A DNA stretch of 64,000 nucleotides from Acuticoccus sp. MNP-M23. Its GTDB lineage: Bacteria > Pseudomonadota > Alphaproteobacteria > Rhizobiales > Amorphaceae. A model generated the notes under the pieces. That model was not told the DNA's origin, did not search any database, and saw only the letters and a program-made list of their open reading frames with translations. Below are positions 9,000 through 18,354 of this stretch, piece by piece. The stretch lies in the NCBI RefSeq assembly GCF_031195445.1, contig NZ_CP133480.1, forward strand, positions 3,092,501 through 3,156,500, in the 5' to 3' direction. Position 1 is the stretch's first letter. Every line of letters starts with the position of its first letter. A program made the position numbers and the translations under genes.

Positions 9000-10459
9000 T
9001 GGCTGGGTTCCAGGAAGGACAGCTGCGGTGCGGGCTTTACCGCCGCGCGGTCCGTCAGCGTGGTGGGGTATTCGCCGGTGAAGCACGCATCGCAATATTG
9101 CGGCTTCGCGGGGTCCCGGCTCTGCTCCCCGGCGGCGCGGTAGAGCCCGTCGATGGAGATGAACGCCAGGCTGTCGACGCGGATGTAGCGGGAGAGGGCA
9201 TCGAGGTCCATGCGCGAGGCGATGAGCTTGGACTTTTCGGGCGTGTTCACGCCGTAGAAGCAGGAGTCCCGCGTCGGCGGCGACGCGATGCGCATGTGGA
9301 CTTCGGTGGCGCCCGCCTCGCGCACCATCTGCACGATCTTGAGCGAGGTGGTGCCCCGCACGATGCTGTCGTCCACAAGCACCACGCGCTTGCCGGCAAT
9401 GACGGCGCGGTTGGCATTGTGCTTCAGCTTCACGCCCATGTGGCGGATCTGGTCCGTCGGTTCGATGAAGGTCCGGCCCACATAGTGGTTGCGGATGATC
9501 CCGAGGTCGAAGGGCAGCGCCGACCCTTCGGCGTAACCGATGGCGGCGGGGGTGCCCGAATCAGGCACCGGGATCACCACGTCGGCGGGGGCAGGGGCCT
9601 CGCGCGCCAGCTCCGCGCCGATGGCCTTGCGCACGTCGTAGACGTCGAGCCCGCCGACGGCGGAGTCCGGCCGGGCGAAGTAGACATATTCGAACAGGCA
9701 GAAGCGGGAGGCGGTGTCCGGGAACGGACGCAGCGATTCGATGCCGCTTTCGGTGATGATGACCATTTCGCCGGGTTCGACATCGCGCACATAGCGGGCG
9801 CCGATGATGTCGAGGGCGCAGGTTTCCGAGGTGAGGATGAACGATCCCTCGAAATCGCCGATCACCAGCGGGCGGATCCCGAGCGCATCGCGGCAGCCGA
9901 TCAGCATGGAGCGGGTCAGTGCCACCAGCGCGAAGGCGCCTTCGATCTGCCGGACCGCATCCACGAACCGCTCGATCATCGACGACTTGGGCGATGTGGC
10001 GAGAAGGTGCAGGAGAACTTCGGTGTCCGAGGTGGACTGGAAGATGGAGCCGGTTTCGCGGAGCGAGGAGCGGAGTTTTCGCGCGTTGGTGATGTTGCCG
10101 TTGTGGGCCACGGCAAAGCCGCCAACCGCGGTTTCAGCAAACAGGGGCTGCACGTTGTGGAGCGCCGGCTCGCCGGTGGTGGAGTAGCGGTTGTGGCCGA
10201 TGGCACAATCGCCCTTGAGGCGCTGGATCACGTCGGCACTGGTGAAGTTGTCGCTGACGAGCCCCATGTGGCGCTCGGCGTGGAATGTGCCGCCGTTGCA
10301 GGAGACGATACCGGCCGCCTCCTGTCCGCGGTGCTGAAGGGCGTGGAGCCCCAGCGCGGTCAGCGCCGCAGCGCCGCCGTTGCGATGGACCCCGAAGACG
10401 CCGCATTCATCGTGAAAGCGGTCGTCCTCGCGAATGTCGTAGAGCCGCGTGGTGCTCAG
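8996..10459 (-). CDS. purF: Amidophosphoribosyltransferase, apparent CTG start
   Basis: First committed enzyme of purine synthesis: PRPP plus glutamine to phosphoribosylamine. An N-terminal Ntn-type glutaminase (catalytic Cys in DECGVFGVH) is joined to a phosphoribosyltransferase domain (VLVDDSIVRGTT). The first canonical start codon (10267) would delete the catalytic Cys and about 45 residues of the glutaminase. The frame stays open upstream, and the only start-like codon before the Cys is CTG at 10459, preceded by GGAGG and a 6-base spacer and overlapping the cvpA stop as CTGA. From there the protein is 487 residues, with the Cys at position 19 after a short propeptide, as expected for PurF. 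Motifs certain; start codon inferred. Confidence 0.93.
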   Translation of the reverse strand: MSTTRLYDIREDDRFHDECGVFGVHRNGGAAALTALGLHALQHRGQEAAGIVSCNGGTFHAERHMGLVSDNFTSADVIQRLKGDCAIGHNRYSTTGEPALHNVQPLFAETAVGGFAVAHNGNITNARKLRSSLRETGSIFQSTSDTEVLLHLLATSPKSSMIERFVDAVRQIEGAFALVALTRSMLIGCRDALGIRPLVIGDFEGSFILTSETCALDIIGARYVRDVEPGEMVIITESGIESLRPFPDTASRFCLFEYVYFARPDSAVGGLDVYDVRKAIGAELAREAPAPADVVIPVPDSGTPAAIGYAEGSALPFDLGIIRNHYVGRTFIEPTDQIRHMGVKLKHNANRAVIAGKRVVLVDDSIVRGTTSLKIVQMVREAGATEVHMRIASPPTRDSCFYGVNTPEKSKLIASRMDLDALSRYIRVDSLAFISIDGLYRAAGEQSRDPAKPQYCDACFTGEYPTTLTDRAAVKPAPQLSFLEPSH

Positions 10460-11157
10460 TTCTGGCCTCCAACTGTGGGCGTATCCACAGGCTCTGCCGG
10501 GGTGGGGGCAATGACCGTGGAATCGTCCGTCGAGCCGTCGATCAGCTGGTCAAGGCCATTGCGGTTCTGCGGGGTCAGCGTGGTGTCTGCCGGCTCTGCG
10601 GCATCTTCGAGCGCTTCGCCGGTATCCTGCATGGCTTCGCCGGCACCTTCAAAGGCGCCGCGGATGGCCGATTCGGGATCGTCGGGGATGGCAGCCAGAA
10701 GACGATCGCCAAGGTTGGAAAGCTCAGGGTAGGTGGCGGCGGTGGTGACCCAGGCCGGGCGGTTTTCGGCATCCACCAGCCAATTGAAGAAGATCACCGC
10801 GACAACCACCAGAAGGACGCCGCGTGCGGCACCGAACAGGAAGCCGAGCAGCCGGTCGATGGCGCCGACAGGCGAGTCCATCACGAAGTCGGAGATCTTC
10901 ATGGTGATCAGGCTGACAATGATGAGCGACACCAGGAAGATGGCCGCAGCGGACACGCCGATCGCGATCTCGGTCTTCTCGATGTATTCGCTGACGTAGG
11001 GGACCAGCTGTTCGTAGAACAGGTAGGCGAGCACTGCCGCCGCGACCCAGGCCGCGATGGAAAGCACTTCGCGGACAAAGCCGCGGAACATGGCAAGGAT
11101 CGCCGAAATCAGCACGACAGCGATGACGACGCCGTCCAGGATCGCGATATTCATCAA
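10456..11157 (-). CDS. cvpA: CvpA family membrane protein
   Basis: A 233-residue inner-membrane protein with four hydrophobic helices and the CvpA signature near the N-terminus (AMFRGFVREVLSIAAWV). The C-terminal 80 residues are Asp/Thr/Pro-rich and probably disordered. CvpA was named for colicin V production; its place next to purF is widely conserved but its role is unclear. It overlaps radA (4 bases) upstream and purF downstream, so all three are translationally coupled. Confidence 0.9.
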   Translation of the reverse strand: MMNIAILDGVVIAVVLISAILAMFRGFVREVLSIAAWVAAAVLAYLFYEQLVPYVSEYIEKTEIAIGVSAAAIFLVSLIIVSLITMKISDFVMDSPVGAIDRLLGFLFGAARGVLLVVVAVIFFNWLVDAENRPAWVTTAATYPELSNLGDRLLAAIPDDPESAIRGAFEGAGEAMQDTGEALEDAAEPADTTLTPQNRNGLDQLIDGSTDDSTVIAPTPAEPVDTPTVGGQN

Positions 11158-12566
11158 TCGTCTCCAGAGGGGGGCTTTGACCGTTCGTCAGTGAACCCGT
11201 TTGGTGCGATGCGGTGGACCAAATCGGCCAGTAATGCAACCTCGCTGACGCGTGCCCCACCGCCTTCCGCACCCGCTTGCGGGGGAACGATGGCGCCGGT
11301 GAAGCCGAGCTTGGCCGCCTCTTTCAGCCGGCCGGTGGAGTGCGGCACCGCACGCACCCGCCCCGACAGGCTGATCTCGCCGAAATAGACGAGATCGCCC
11401 GGCAACGCGACACCCGCGCGCGAAGAGATGAGCGCTGCGGCCACCGCAAGGTCTGCCGCAGGCTCGGCAATGCGCATGCCGCCTGCCACTGCGAGGTAGA
11501 TATCGTGGCTGGACAGTACAAGTCCGCAGCGTGCTTCCAGCACCGCCAGCACCATGGAAAGACGTGCCGAATCCCAGCCGATCACCGCGCGGCGCGGCGT
11601 GCCGAGGCGCGAGGGAGCGACCAGCGCCTGCACTTCCACCAGGAGCGGCCGGGTGCCCTCCATGCCGGCAAAGACCGCAGCGCCGGGGGAGGAAACATCC
11701 CGCTCGCCCAGAAAAAGCTCGGACGGGTTGACCACTTCGGCAAGCCCGCCGCCGGTCATCTCGAACACACCCAGCTCGTCGGTGGGGCCGAAACGGTTCT
11801 TCACGCCGCGCAGGAGCCGGAAGGCGTGGGAGGGGTCGCCGTCGAATGTCAGCACCGCGTCGACCATGTGCTCCACCACGCGCGGACCGGCCAGCTGCCC
11901 GTCCTTGGTGACGTGGCCGACGAGAATGACCACCGCCCCCGACAGTTTTGCATAGCGGATCAGCGCCTGCGCGGAGGCCCGCACCTGCGTGACCGTGCCC
12001 GGCGCCGCCTCCGCAATGGAGGTGTGCAGCGTCTGGATGGAATCGATCACGACCAGCGCGGGGGCAGGGCCGGCGGCAAGCGTTTCGAGAATGGTCTCGA
12101 CGCTGGTTTCCGCCGCCAGCGACACGGGCGCAGTGTCGGCGCCAAGGCGGCGGGCGCGCAGCTGCACCTGCGCCGTCGCCTCCTCGCCGGTGACGTAGAC
12201 CACATGGTGCCCGGCGCGGGACAGGGCGGCGGCGGTTTGCAGAAGAAGCGTGGACTTGCCGATGCCGGGGTCGCCGCCGATCAGCACGGCGGAGCCCGGC
12301 ACAAGGCCGCCGCCGGTGACGCGGTCGAACTCGCCGATGCCGGAAAGGATACGCGGCGCTTCGTCGATCGGCTCGTCGAGCCGGGAGAGCGACAGGCGCT
12401 TGCCCTTGGTGCGGGAGGCCTTGCCGGTGGCCTTCGTCATGATGTCTTCGGCGGAGGCTTCCTCCACCAGCGTGTTCCAGCTGCCGCAACCCTCGCACTT
12501 GCCCTGCCAGCGCGAGTGGACGGCCCCGCATTCCTGGCAGACGAAATGGCTCTGGCGCTTGGCCAT
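11154..12566 (-). CDS. radA: DNA repair protein RadA
   Basis: A 470-residue RadA/Sms. In order: N-terminal C4 zinc finger (CQECG...CEGCG, residues 9-29), Walker A GGDPGIGKST near residue 100, the RadA-specific KNRFG motif, and a C-terminal Lon-protease-like domain. RadA is a RecA-related ATPase that promotes branch migration and recombination repair. The start at 12566 (MAKRQSHF) places the zinc finger at the usual spot; upstream sequence in frame is a shadow of alr. The gap to alr is 25 bases, the overlap with cvpA 4 bases. Confidence 0.95.
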   Translation of the reverse strand: MAKRQSHFVCQECGAVHSRWQGKCEGCGSWNTLVEEASAEDIMTKATGKASRTKGKRLSLSRLDEPIDEAPRILSGIGEFDRVTGGGLVPGSAVLIGGDPGIGKSTLLLQTAAALSRAGHHVVYVTGEEATAQVQLRARRLGADTAPVSLAAETSVETILETLAAGPAPALVVIDSIQTLHTSIAEAAPGTVTQVRASAQALIRYAKLSGAVVILVGHVTKDGQLAGPRVVEHMVDAVLTFDGDPSHAFRLLRGVKNRFGPTDELGVFEMTGGGLAEVVNPSELFLGERDVSSPGAAVFAGMEGTRPLLVEVQALVAPSRLGTPRRAVIGWDSARLSMVLAVLEARCGLVLSSHDIYLAVAGGMRIAEPAADLAVAAALISSRAGVALPGDLVYFGEISLSGRVRAVPHSTGRLKEAAKLGFTGAIVPPQAGAEGGGARVSEVALLADLVHRIAPNGFTDERSKPPSGDD

Positions 12567-12591
12567 CAATAATCTTCCCGGCGTTGGAGGC

Positions 12592-13668
12592 TCATAGCGG
12601 ACCGTGGACGCGTTCGGCGCGGCGCGAGAGGCCGGTGAGAAGCTCGTAGCCGATGGTCCCGGCGTGGCGTGCCACGGTCTCCAGCGGCACGTCCGGGCCA
12701 AGGAGCTCGATGAAATCGCCGCGCCTTGCCCCAAGCCCGGTAACGTCCACGGCAATGAGGTCCATCGACACGCGGCCGATGAGGCGGGTGGGGGCACCGC
12801 CAAACGCCGCCGGGGCCCCGGCCGCCACGTCACTTCCCCCTGCGGCGCGCAGGAAGCCGTCCGCATAGCCGAGCGAGACAATGGCAATCTCGGCGCGCTG
12901 TTTCAGCGTCTGGGCAGCGCCATAGCCAACGGTTTCGCCAGCCTCTGCGGTGCGGACCTGAATGATCCGCGCCTCCAGCCGCACGGTGGGCTCCAGCGGC
13001 GCAATGCCGTCCACAGGGGCGCCGCCATAAAGGGCAATGCCGGGGCGGGCGAGATCGTAGTGGGCATCAGACCGCGTCAGGAGCGCTGCGGAGTTGGAAA
13101 GGGATGCAGGCACCGCCGGAAAAGCACGGCGCACGGTGGCGAAGGCGGCGGACTGCGCATCGTTCAGCGTGTGGTCCGGCGTGTCGGCACAGGCAAAGTG
13201 GCTGGCAATCAGGGCCGGGGCGGGCGCGGTGGCGGCGCGCGCAAGGGCTTGGCTGACCGAAACGCCGAGCCGGTTCATGCCGGTGTCGATGTTGAGCGCG
13301 AAGGGGAGGTCGTCCGGCCATTCGGCGAGGGCATCCAAGGATGAGATGAACGGGCGCAGCTGGTGCCGGCGCGCACTGTCCGGCGTGCCGAAGATGCCGT
13401 TGAGCACGTAGATGGTGGCGCCCGGCACTGCGGCGCGCAGGTCGACCCCTTCGGCCTCCAGCGCCACGAAGAACGTGTCGCAACCGGCCTTTGCAAGCGC
13501 GGGGCAAACAGTCTCGGCGCCGTGGCCGTAGGCGTTGGCCTTCACCACCGCGCCGCAGCGGCCGCCTGTCATGGCGGCAAGGTGCTGCCAGTTCCGCACC
13601 ACGGCCGCCGGGTCGACGGTGAGCCGTGCGCCTGCGGTCGAAGCGGAGAGGGGATCGCGTTCAGCCAT
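12592..13668 (-). CDS. alr: Alanine racemase
   Basis: A 358-residue PLP enzyme that makes D-alanine for peptidoglycan. The PLP-lysine motif VKANAYGHG is near residue 45, and the C-terminal domain carries the RVSMDLIAVDVT segment that precedes the second-subunit active-site region. The start at 13668 (MAERDPLS) was preferred over an ATG 60 bases upstream because the extension is Arg/Pro-rich and not typical. It sits between dnaB and radA, a standard order. Confidence 0.94.
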   Translation of the reverse strand: MAERDPLSASTAGARLTVDPAAVVRNWQHLAAMTGGRCGAVVKANAYGHGAETVCPALAKAGCDTFFVALEAEGVDLRAAVPGATIYVLNGIFGTPDSARRHQLRPFISSLDALAEWPDDLPFALNIDTGMNRLGVSVSQALARAATAPAPALIASHFACADTPDHTLNDAQSAAFATVRRAFPAVPASLSNSAALLTRSDAHYDLARPGIALYGGAPVDGIAPLEPTVRLEARIIQVRTAEAGETVGYGAAQTLKQRAEIAIVSLGYADGFLRAAGGSDVAAGAPAAFGGAPTRLIGRVSMDLIAVDVTGLGARRGDFIELLGPDVPLETVARHAGTIGYELLTGLSRRAERVHGPL

Positions 13669-13728
13669 GGCCCCTACGTCGTGCGCGGGAGCGGCGGAGG
13701 CAATGGGGCGGAGAGGCCGGCACCGCAA

Positions 13729-15195
13729 TCAGTTGGGGATGGATTCGTCCAGAGCCAGGTCGGAGAAGCGCGTCACCTCCGCCTCGAACTGGAGTTTCAC
13801 GGTGCCCGTCGGCCCGTGGCGCTGCTTGGTGACAATCACTTCGGCAACGCCGTGGACCGCTTCCATCTTGGCCTCCCATTCGAAGAATTCCGGCGTGCCT
13901 TCCGCCGGCTTGCGCGACTGGAGGTAATATTCCTCGCGGTAGACGAACATCACCACATCGGCGTCCTGCTCGATGGAGCCGGATTCGCGAAGGTCGGAGA
14001 GCTGCGGCCGCTTGTCGTCGCGCTGCTCCACCTGACGGGAGAGCTGGGAGAGCGCGATGACCGGCACCTCCAGCTCCTTGGCGAGCGCCTTGAGTCCGGT
14101 GGTGATCTCGGTGACTTCGTTGACGCGGCTGTCGGACGAACGCTTGCCCGAGCCGGACAGGAGCTGGAGATAGTCGACGATCAGAACGTCGAGCCCCTTC
14201 TGGCGCTTCAGCCGGCGGGCGCGGGCGGCAAGCTGGCCGATGGTGATGCCGCCGGTCTGGTCGATGTAGAACGGGACCGTCTGCATCATCTTTGCAGCTT
14301 CCACCAAGTCGTGGAACTGGCTCTCGCTGATCGAGCCGCGTCGGATGTGGCTGGACGAAATCCCCGCCTGCTCTGCCAGAATACGGGTGGCGAGCTGCTC
14401 TGCCGACATTTCGAGGCTGAAGAAGCCGACAATGCCGCCATCCACCGGCCGGCCGTTGTTGTCCCGCGCCGGGCGATAATTCTTGGCGATGGCGTAGCCG
14501 ATGTTGGTGACGAGCGACGTCTTGCCCATGGCGGGGCGGCCGGCGAGGATCACAAGGTCGGAGCGCTGCATTCCGCCCATCAGCCGGTCGAGGTCGGACA
14601 GGCCGGTTGCGATGCCGGAGAGGCCGCCTGCGCGATCATGTGCGGCGGCGGCCATGTCGACGGCCGCGCGCAGCGCGTCGTTGAAGCCGATGAAGCCCTG
14701 GTCGAACCGGCCGGTTTCCGCCAGTTCGTAGAGGCGCCGCTCGACGCCTTCGATCTGGTTGCGCGGGGTCAGCTCGGGCGGTGCATCGAACGATTCGTTG
14801 ACCATGTCCTCGCCGATGGAGATCAGCGCGCGCCGAAGCGCCAGGTCGAACAGCGTGCGCCCGTAATCCTCGGCATTGATGATGGTGGTGGCGTTGGCGG
14901 CGAGCCGGGCGAGATACTGGGTGACCGAGAGGTCGGCCATCTGCTCGTCGGCGGCAAAAAAGGTCTTTACCGTGAGGGGGGTGGCGACCTTGCCGGCGCG
15001 GATCAGCTTTTCCGCCGTCTCGTAGATCCGCCGGTGCGGCTCCACGAAGAAGTGCTCCACCTTCAGAAAATCGCTGACGCGGTAGAACGCCTCGTTGTTG
15101 ACCAGGATGGCGCCGAGAAGCTGCTGTTCGATTTCCTGGTTCTGCGGCGCCGTGCGGATCATCTGGAGCGCGTTGTGATCGAGCGGTTGATTCAT
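13729..15195 (-). CDS. dnaB: Replicative DNA helicase DnaB
   Basis: A 488-residue hexameric helicase of normal length. The N-terminal domain holds the PQNQEIEQQLLGAIL region, and the RecA-like domain has Walker A AGRPAMGKTS, Walker B LDVLIVDYLQLL and the RQVEQRDDKRPQLSDLRESGSIEQDAD segment. There is no intein. It unwinds the fork and interacts with primase and the loader. It is the first gene of the dnaB-alr-radA-cvpA-purF block; its promoter must lie in the short region 15196-15320. Confidence 0.97.
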   Translation of the reverse strand: MNQPLDHNALQMIRTAPQNQEIEQQLLGAILVNNEAFYRVSDFLKVEHFFVEPHRRIYETAEKLIRAGKVATPLTVKTFFAADEQMADLSVTQYLARLAANATTIINAEDYGRTLFDLALRRALISIGEDMVNESFDAPPELTPRNQIEGVERRLYELAETGRFDQGFIGFNDALRAAVDMAAAAHDRAGGLSGIATGLSDLDRLMGGMQRSDLVILAGRPAMGKTSLVTNIGYAIAKNYRPARDNNGRPVDGGIVGFFSLEMSAEQLATRILAEQAGISSSHIRRGSISESQFHDLVEAAKMMQTVPFYIDQTGGITIGQLAARARRLKRQKGLDVLIVDYLQLLSGSGKRSSDSRVNEVTEITTGLKALAKELEVPVIALSQLSRQVEQRDDKRPQLSDLRESGSIEQDADVVMFVYREEYYLQSRKPAEGTPEFFEWEAKMEAVHGVAEVIVTKQRHGPTGTVKLQFEAEVTRFSDLALDESIPN

Positions 15196-15320
15196 GGAGC
15201 CTCGCAGGAGTTGGACTCCTTGATAGGCGCATCGCTCTAGACAAATAGTGAACGCAAAAAGTGCGCCGAGTTGTTCACACGATCCTTGCTTCGTCGTGTG
15301 TCAGGCTGTTGATAAATTTC

Positions 15321-16130
15321 TCAAGAATTTTTCACACTTTCGCTATCGCCCGAAGCGCCGGCCTCTCCGCTCGGGTGGTTGCGCGCTTGCTCCCGTTCCT
15401 CAAGTTCCCGCTCGCGGTCTGCGGTGAGGGCGGTGGCAATCAGCCCAGTGGGGACGGCAACAACACCCAGCGCCAGAATGAGGATGACGCCCGTGAAGAT
15501 CCGCCCGCCGGCGGTGATGGGGTAGACATCGCCGTAGCCGACCGTGGTGAACGTGACCACTGCCCACCACAGGGCATGCGGGATGGAGGCGAAGGCTTCG
15601 GGCTGCGCCGTGTGCTCGAACAGGTAGACCACGGTGGCGCACATGTAGAGCATGATCCCCGCCATGAAGGCGAACACGGCCAGTTCCGGCGCCACTGAGC
15701 GGATGGAGCGCGCCAGCCGGTTGAAGGCGTGGACGTAGCGCATCATTTTCAGAAGGCTGAGAATGCGCAGCGCGCGCACGGCGCGCATCGCCCGCAGGTC
15801 GAGCCCCGCAAACAGGATCGTCGGCGCAATGGCGAGCGCGTCGATCACCCCGTAAAAGCTGAAGATGTAGGCCAGCCGCCGGGGCGCTGCGTAGACCCGC
15901 AGCGCATACTCGGTGCCAAACACCGCCACCACGAACAGCTCTTCGTAAAGCAGGAATGTCCGCAGCCCGTCCGGCAGGTCGGGCAGCGTCTCGATGGCGA
16001 CCGAGATGACCGAGATCAGGATCAGCGCCTGGATCGCGAACGCCACCCGGCGGCCGAACACGGCGTCTTCGCCATCGAGGATCGCCTGGATTCGGCGCCG
16101 CCTTGGACTGATTTCGGGCGCGGCCCTCAG
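15321..16130 (-). CDS. Potassium channel / ion transporter family protein, possible CTG start
   Basis: A voltage-gated-type cation channel: S1-S4 region with an arginine-rich S4 (RAMRAVRALRILSLLKMMR), S5, pore loop with the K+ selectivity filter TTVGYGD, S6 and a charged tail. The first canonical in-frame start (GTG, 16061) would remove an RRRRIQAILDGEDAV stretch that looks like the family's pre-S1 segment. The only start-like codon before it is CTG at 16130, which overlaps the methyltransferase stop as CTGA and has GGAG 7 bases upstream. With CTG the protein is 269 residues; with GTG, 246. Function clear, start less so. Confidence 0.85.
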   Translation of the reverse strand: MRAAPEISPRRRRIQAILDGEDAVFGRRVAFAIQALILISVISVAIETLPDLPDGLRTFLLYEELFVVAVFGTEYALRVYAAPRRLAYIFSFYGVIDALAIAPTILFAGLDLRAMRAVRALRILSLLKMMRYVHAFNRLARSIRSVAPELAVFAFMAGIMLYMCATVVYLFEHTAQPEAFASIPHALWWAVVTFTTVGYGDVYPITAGGRIFTGVILILALGVVAVPTGLIATALTADRERELEEREQARNHPSGEAGASGDSESVKNS

Positions 16131-16942
16131 CGCGCTGCTCCGGTCAGCTGCGCAAGGACGAGATCGCCAGCAACCGGCACGCCTTCTTCATAACGCACGG
16201 TAATGGGGCTGGATGCGACAAGGCTGAAGCCGGCGCTTTCAAGGGTTGCCGCCAGATATGCGGGCGCATGGGCAAAGCGCTGGGTGGTGGTGACTTGCCA
16301 GTCCGCCTCGGAGCGCTCCGAAGAGGCAATCAGCAACCCACCCTCCACAAGCGCGTTGGCGCCGGCGGCTGCGGTGCAGAACGGCACAAGGTCGCCGAGA
16401 TACGGCCACACATCGGTTGCGACGATGAGATCGAACGGCGCTTCGTCCCACTCGGCCATGAAATCGACCGCATCGGCGACGTATAGATCGTTGTAGACCT
16501 CGCGCTCGTCGCAAAGGCCGAGCATTTCCTCGGCAAGGTCCACGCCGGTGATGTCGGGAGCGATCTCGGCAAAGGCGAGGCCGGCAAGGCCGGTGCCGCA
16601 GCCAAGGTCGAGCATGCGGAAGGGGCCGCTGGCGTGGGCGTCCACCATGGTACGGGCCAGGCGGGGGACGTCGTAGCCAAGGCGGCCGACGAGCACATCG
16701 TCGAATGTCTCGGCATGCTGGCCGAAAAGGGTGGCCACGTAGGCAGCGGGCGCCCGCTTCGGTGCCGCCAGGCCGAAGGCGGCAAGGCGCATGGCCACGC
16801 CGCAATGGTCCTCGGGGTCCATCGCAAGGCAGTCGCGGAAGAGGGCGGCCGCATTTTCGCGGTCGCCGGCATCTTCGTGGGCGCGGGCGCGGGCATAAAG
16901 GTCGCCCAGCGCGTCGGCGTCGAACGTGTCGGTGCTGTTCAC
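16127..16942 (-). CDS. TPR/class I SAM-dependent methyltransferase (COG4976-like)
   Basis: About 271 residues. A short N-terminal TPR-like region (DLYARARAHEDAGDRENAAALFRD) is followed by a Rossmann methyltransferase with motif I LDLGCGTGLAG and acidic post-I GVDLAEEML. This matches the predicted TPR methyltransferases of COG4976; the substrate is unknown. The GTG start at 16942 overlaps the cfa stop by 4 bases (GTGA), so it is translated with cfa. An in-frame ATG further upstream would lie inside cfa and is rejected. Confidence 0.85.
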   Translation of the reverse strand: MNSTDTFDADALGDLYARARAHEDAGDRENAAALFRDCLAMDPEDHCGVAMRLAAFGLAAPKRAPAAYVATLFGQHAETFDDVLVGRLGYDVPRLARTMVDAHASGPFRMLDLGCGTGLAGLAFAEIAPDITGVDLAEEMLGLCDEREVYNDLYVADAVDFMAEWDEAPFDLIVATDVWPYLGDLVPFCTAAAGANALVEGGLLIASSERSEADWQVTTTQRFAHAPAYLAATLESAGFSLVASSPITVRYEEGVPVAGDLVLAQLTGAAR

Positions 16943-18183
16943 CTTCGTTGCGCAACCAGCGCGGGGCCCATGAGCTGCCGGCCATCGCGGGCGGCCAGCC
17001 CGTGCTCGGCCTCGGCGATGTAGTCGCGGGTCAGCGGCACGGTGGATTGCTGCTTGGCCAGCTGGATCTGGAATACCATCATGTCTCCTGAGCGGAACGA
17101 GGCTTCGGATGCCGCAAGGTAGAAGTCCCACATGCGGTAGAAGCGCTCGTCTTTCAGTGCAATGACCTTGCTGCGATTGGCAGCAAATCGCTCGCCCCAT
17201 GCCTTCAGCGTTTCGGCATAATGCAGGCGCCAGATCTCGATATCGGTGACGTACAGGCCAACGCTCTCGATGATCGGAAGCACCTCCGACAGGGACGGGA
17301 TGTAGCCGCCCGGAAAGATGTGCTTGTCGATGAAGGGCGCGGTGTAACCCGGCGGGCCGGTGCGGCCGATGGAGTGGAGCATCATCACCCCGTCATCGGT
17401 GAGAAGCCGTTTCACCGTCTCGAAATACTGGCGGAAATAGCCAACCCCCACATGCTCGAACATGCCAACCGAGACGATCCGGTCAAAGCTCTCCGTGACG
17501 TCGCGGTAGTCCTGCAGGCGGAATTCCACGCCCGCGGTGTCTCTGGCACGCCGCCTTGCGCGGGCGAGCTGCTCATCGGACAGGGTGACACCCGTGACGT
17601 TCACCCCGGTATGCTTTGCCAGATAAAGGCCCATGCCACCCCAGCCGCAGCCGATGTCGAGCACGCGCTGGTCGTCCTCCAGCAGCATCTTGGCTGCAAT
17701 GTGCCGCTTCTTGGCGACCTGGGCTTCTTCCAGTGTGGTTTCGGGGTTCGGAAAATAGCCGCAGGAATATTGCCAGTCCTCGTCGAGGAACAGCGCGTAT
17801 ATGTCGTTGCCGACATCGTAATGATGGTGGACGTTGCGGCGCGCCGCCCGTGCGTGATTGCGCTGGCGGATGCGGCGCATGCCCTGATGCAGCATCTGTC
17901 GCCAGAGCGGGACGGTGCCGGTATCCATGTTCTGAAACAGCATGGTGAGGAGGCCAGCCAGCGAGCCTTCCCGCAGCCACCACCGGCCTTCCATGTAGAG
18001 TTCGCCGAAGCGCAGCTCGGGATGGAGCAGCATATCGCGGCCGACGGCGGGATCGTTGAAGACCAGGACATATCGCGGACCGTCGCCGTCGCCGAAGCTG
18101 CGGGACGTGCCGTCCGCATATTCGATCACCATGTTGCCATGCTTCACGAGTCGATCCAGGAACTTTGTGAATAGTGTCGCCAT
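16939..18183 (-). CDS. cfa: Cyclopropane-fatty-acyl-phospholipid synthase family protein
   Basis: A 414-residue SAM-dependent enzyme that methylenates cis double bonds of membrane phospholipid acyl chains. It shows the N-terminal lipid-binding part (GRWWLREGSLAGLLTMLFQN) and the methyltransferase motif VLDIGCGWGGMG near the middle, followed by GVTLSDEQ. Length is normal. First gene of a three-gene overlapping unit with the COG4976-like methyltransferase and the K+ channel. Confidence 0.92.
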   Translation of the reverse strand: MATLFTKFLDRLVKHGNMVIEYADGTSRSFGDGDGPRYVLVFNDPAVGRDMLLHPELRFGELYMEGRWWLREGSLAGLLTMLFQNMDTGTVPLWRQMLHQGMRRIRQRNHARAARRNVHHHYDVGNDIYALFLDEDWQYSCGYFPNPETTLEEAQVAKKRHIAAKMLLEDDQRVLDIGCGWGGMGLYLAKHTGVNVTGVTLSDEQLARARRRARDTAGVEFRLQDYRDVTESFDRIVSVGMFEHVGVGYFRQYFETVKRLLTDDGVMMLHSIGRTGPPGYTAPFIDKHIFPGGYIPSLSEVLPIIESVGLYVTDIEIWRLHYAETLKAWGERFAANRSKVIALKDERFYRMWDFYLAASEASFRSGDMMVFQIQLAKQQSTVPLTRDYIAEAEHGLAARDGRQLMGPALVAQRR

Positions 18184-18283
18184 GGTTCACCGCGCTGTGC
18201 CTGCATCAAAAATCAAAATTTTCGCAGCAGGCTGTCAAGTGGTGAAAGCGAGGGGCGTTTGCGCAATGGCGTTGCAGAACAGC

Positions 18284-18313
18284 AAAAAGCCGGCGCCCTG
18301 GCGGGCGCCGGCT
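18284..18313 (-). terminator. Intrinsic terminator of the rpsF-rpsR-rplI operon
   Basis: On the minus strand a 10-bp GC stem (agccggcgcc with its complement) is followed by TTTTT. It lies about 40 bases beyond the rplI stop and before the cfa leader. Confidence 0.88.
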
Positions 18314-18354
18314 CTTGTCAGAGGCTGCTCGGTGCGCCGGGCGGCGCAACGCTG

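Noticed and set aside
15308-15317. TTATCAACA, a near match to a DnaA box, just upstream of dnaB
   Set aside because: One mismatch, single occurrence, and no cluster of boxes or AT-rich unwinding region; not evidence for an origin.
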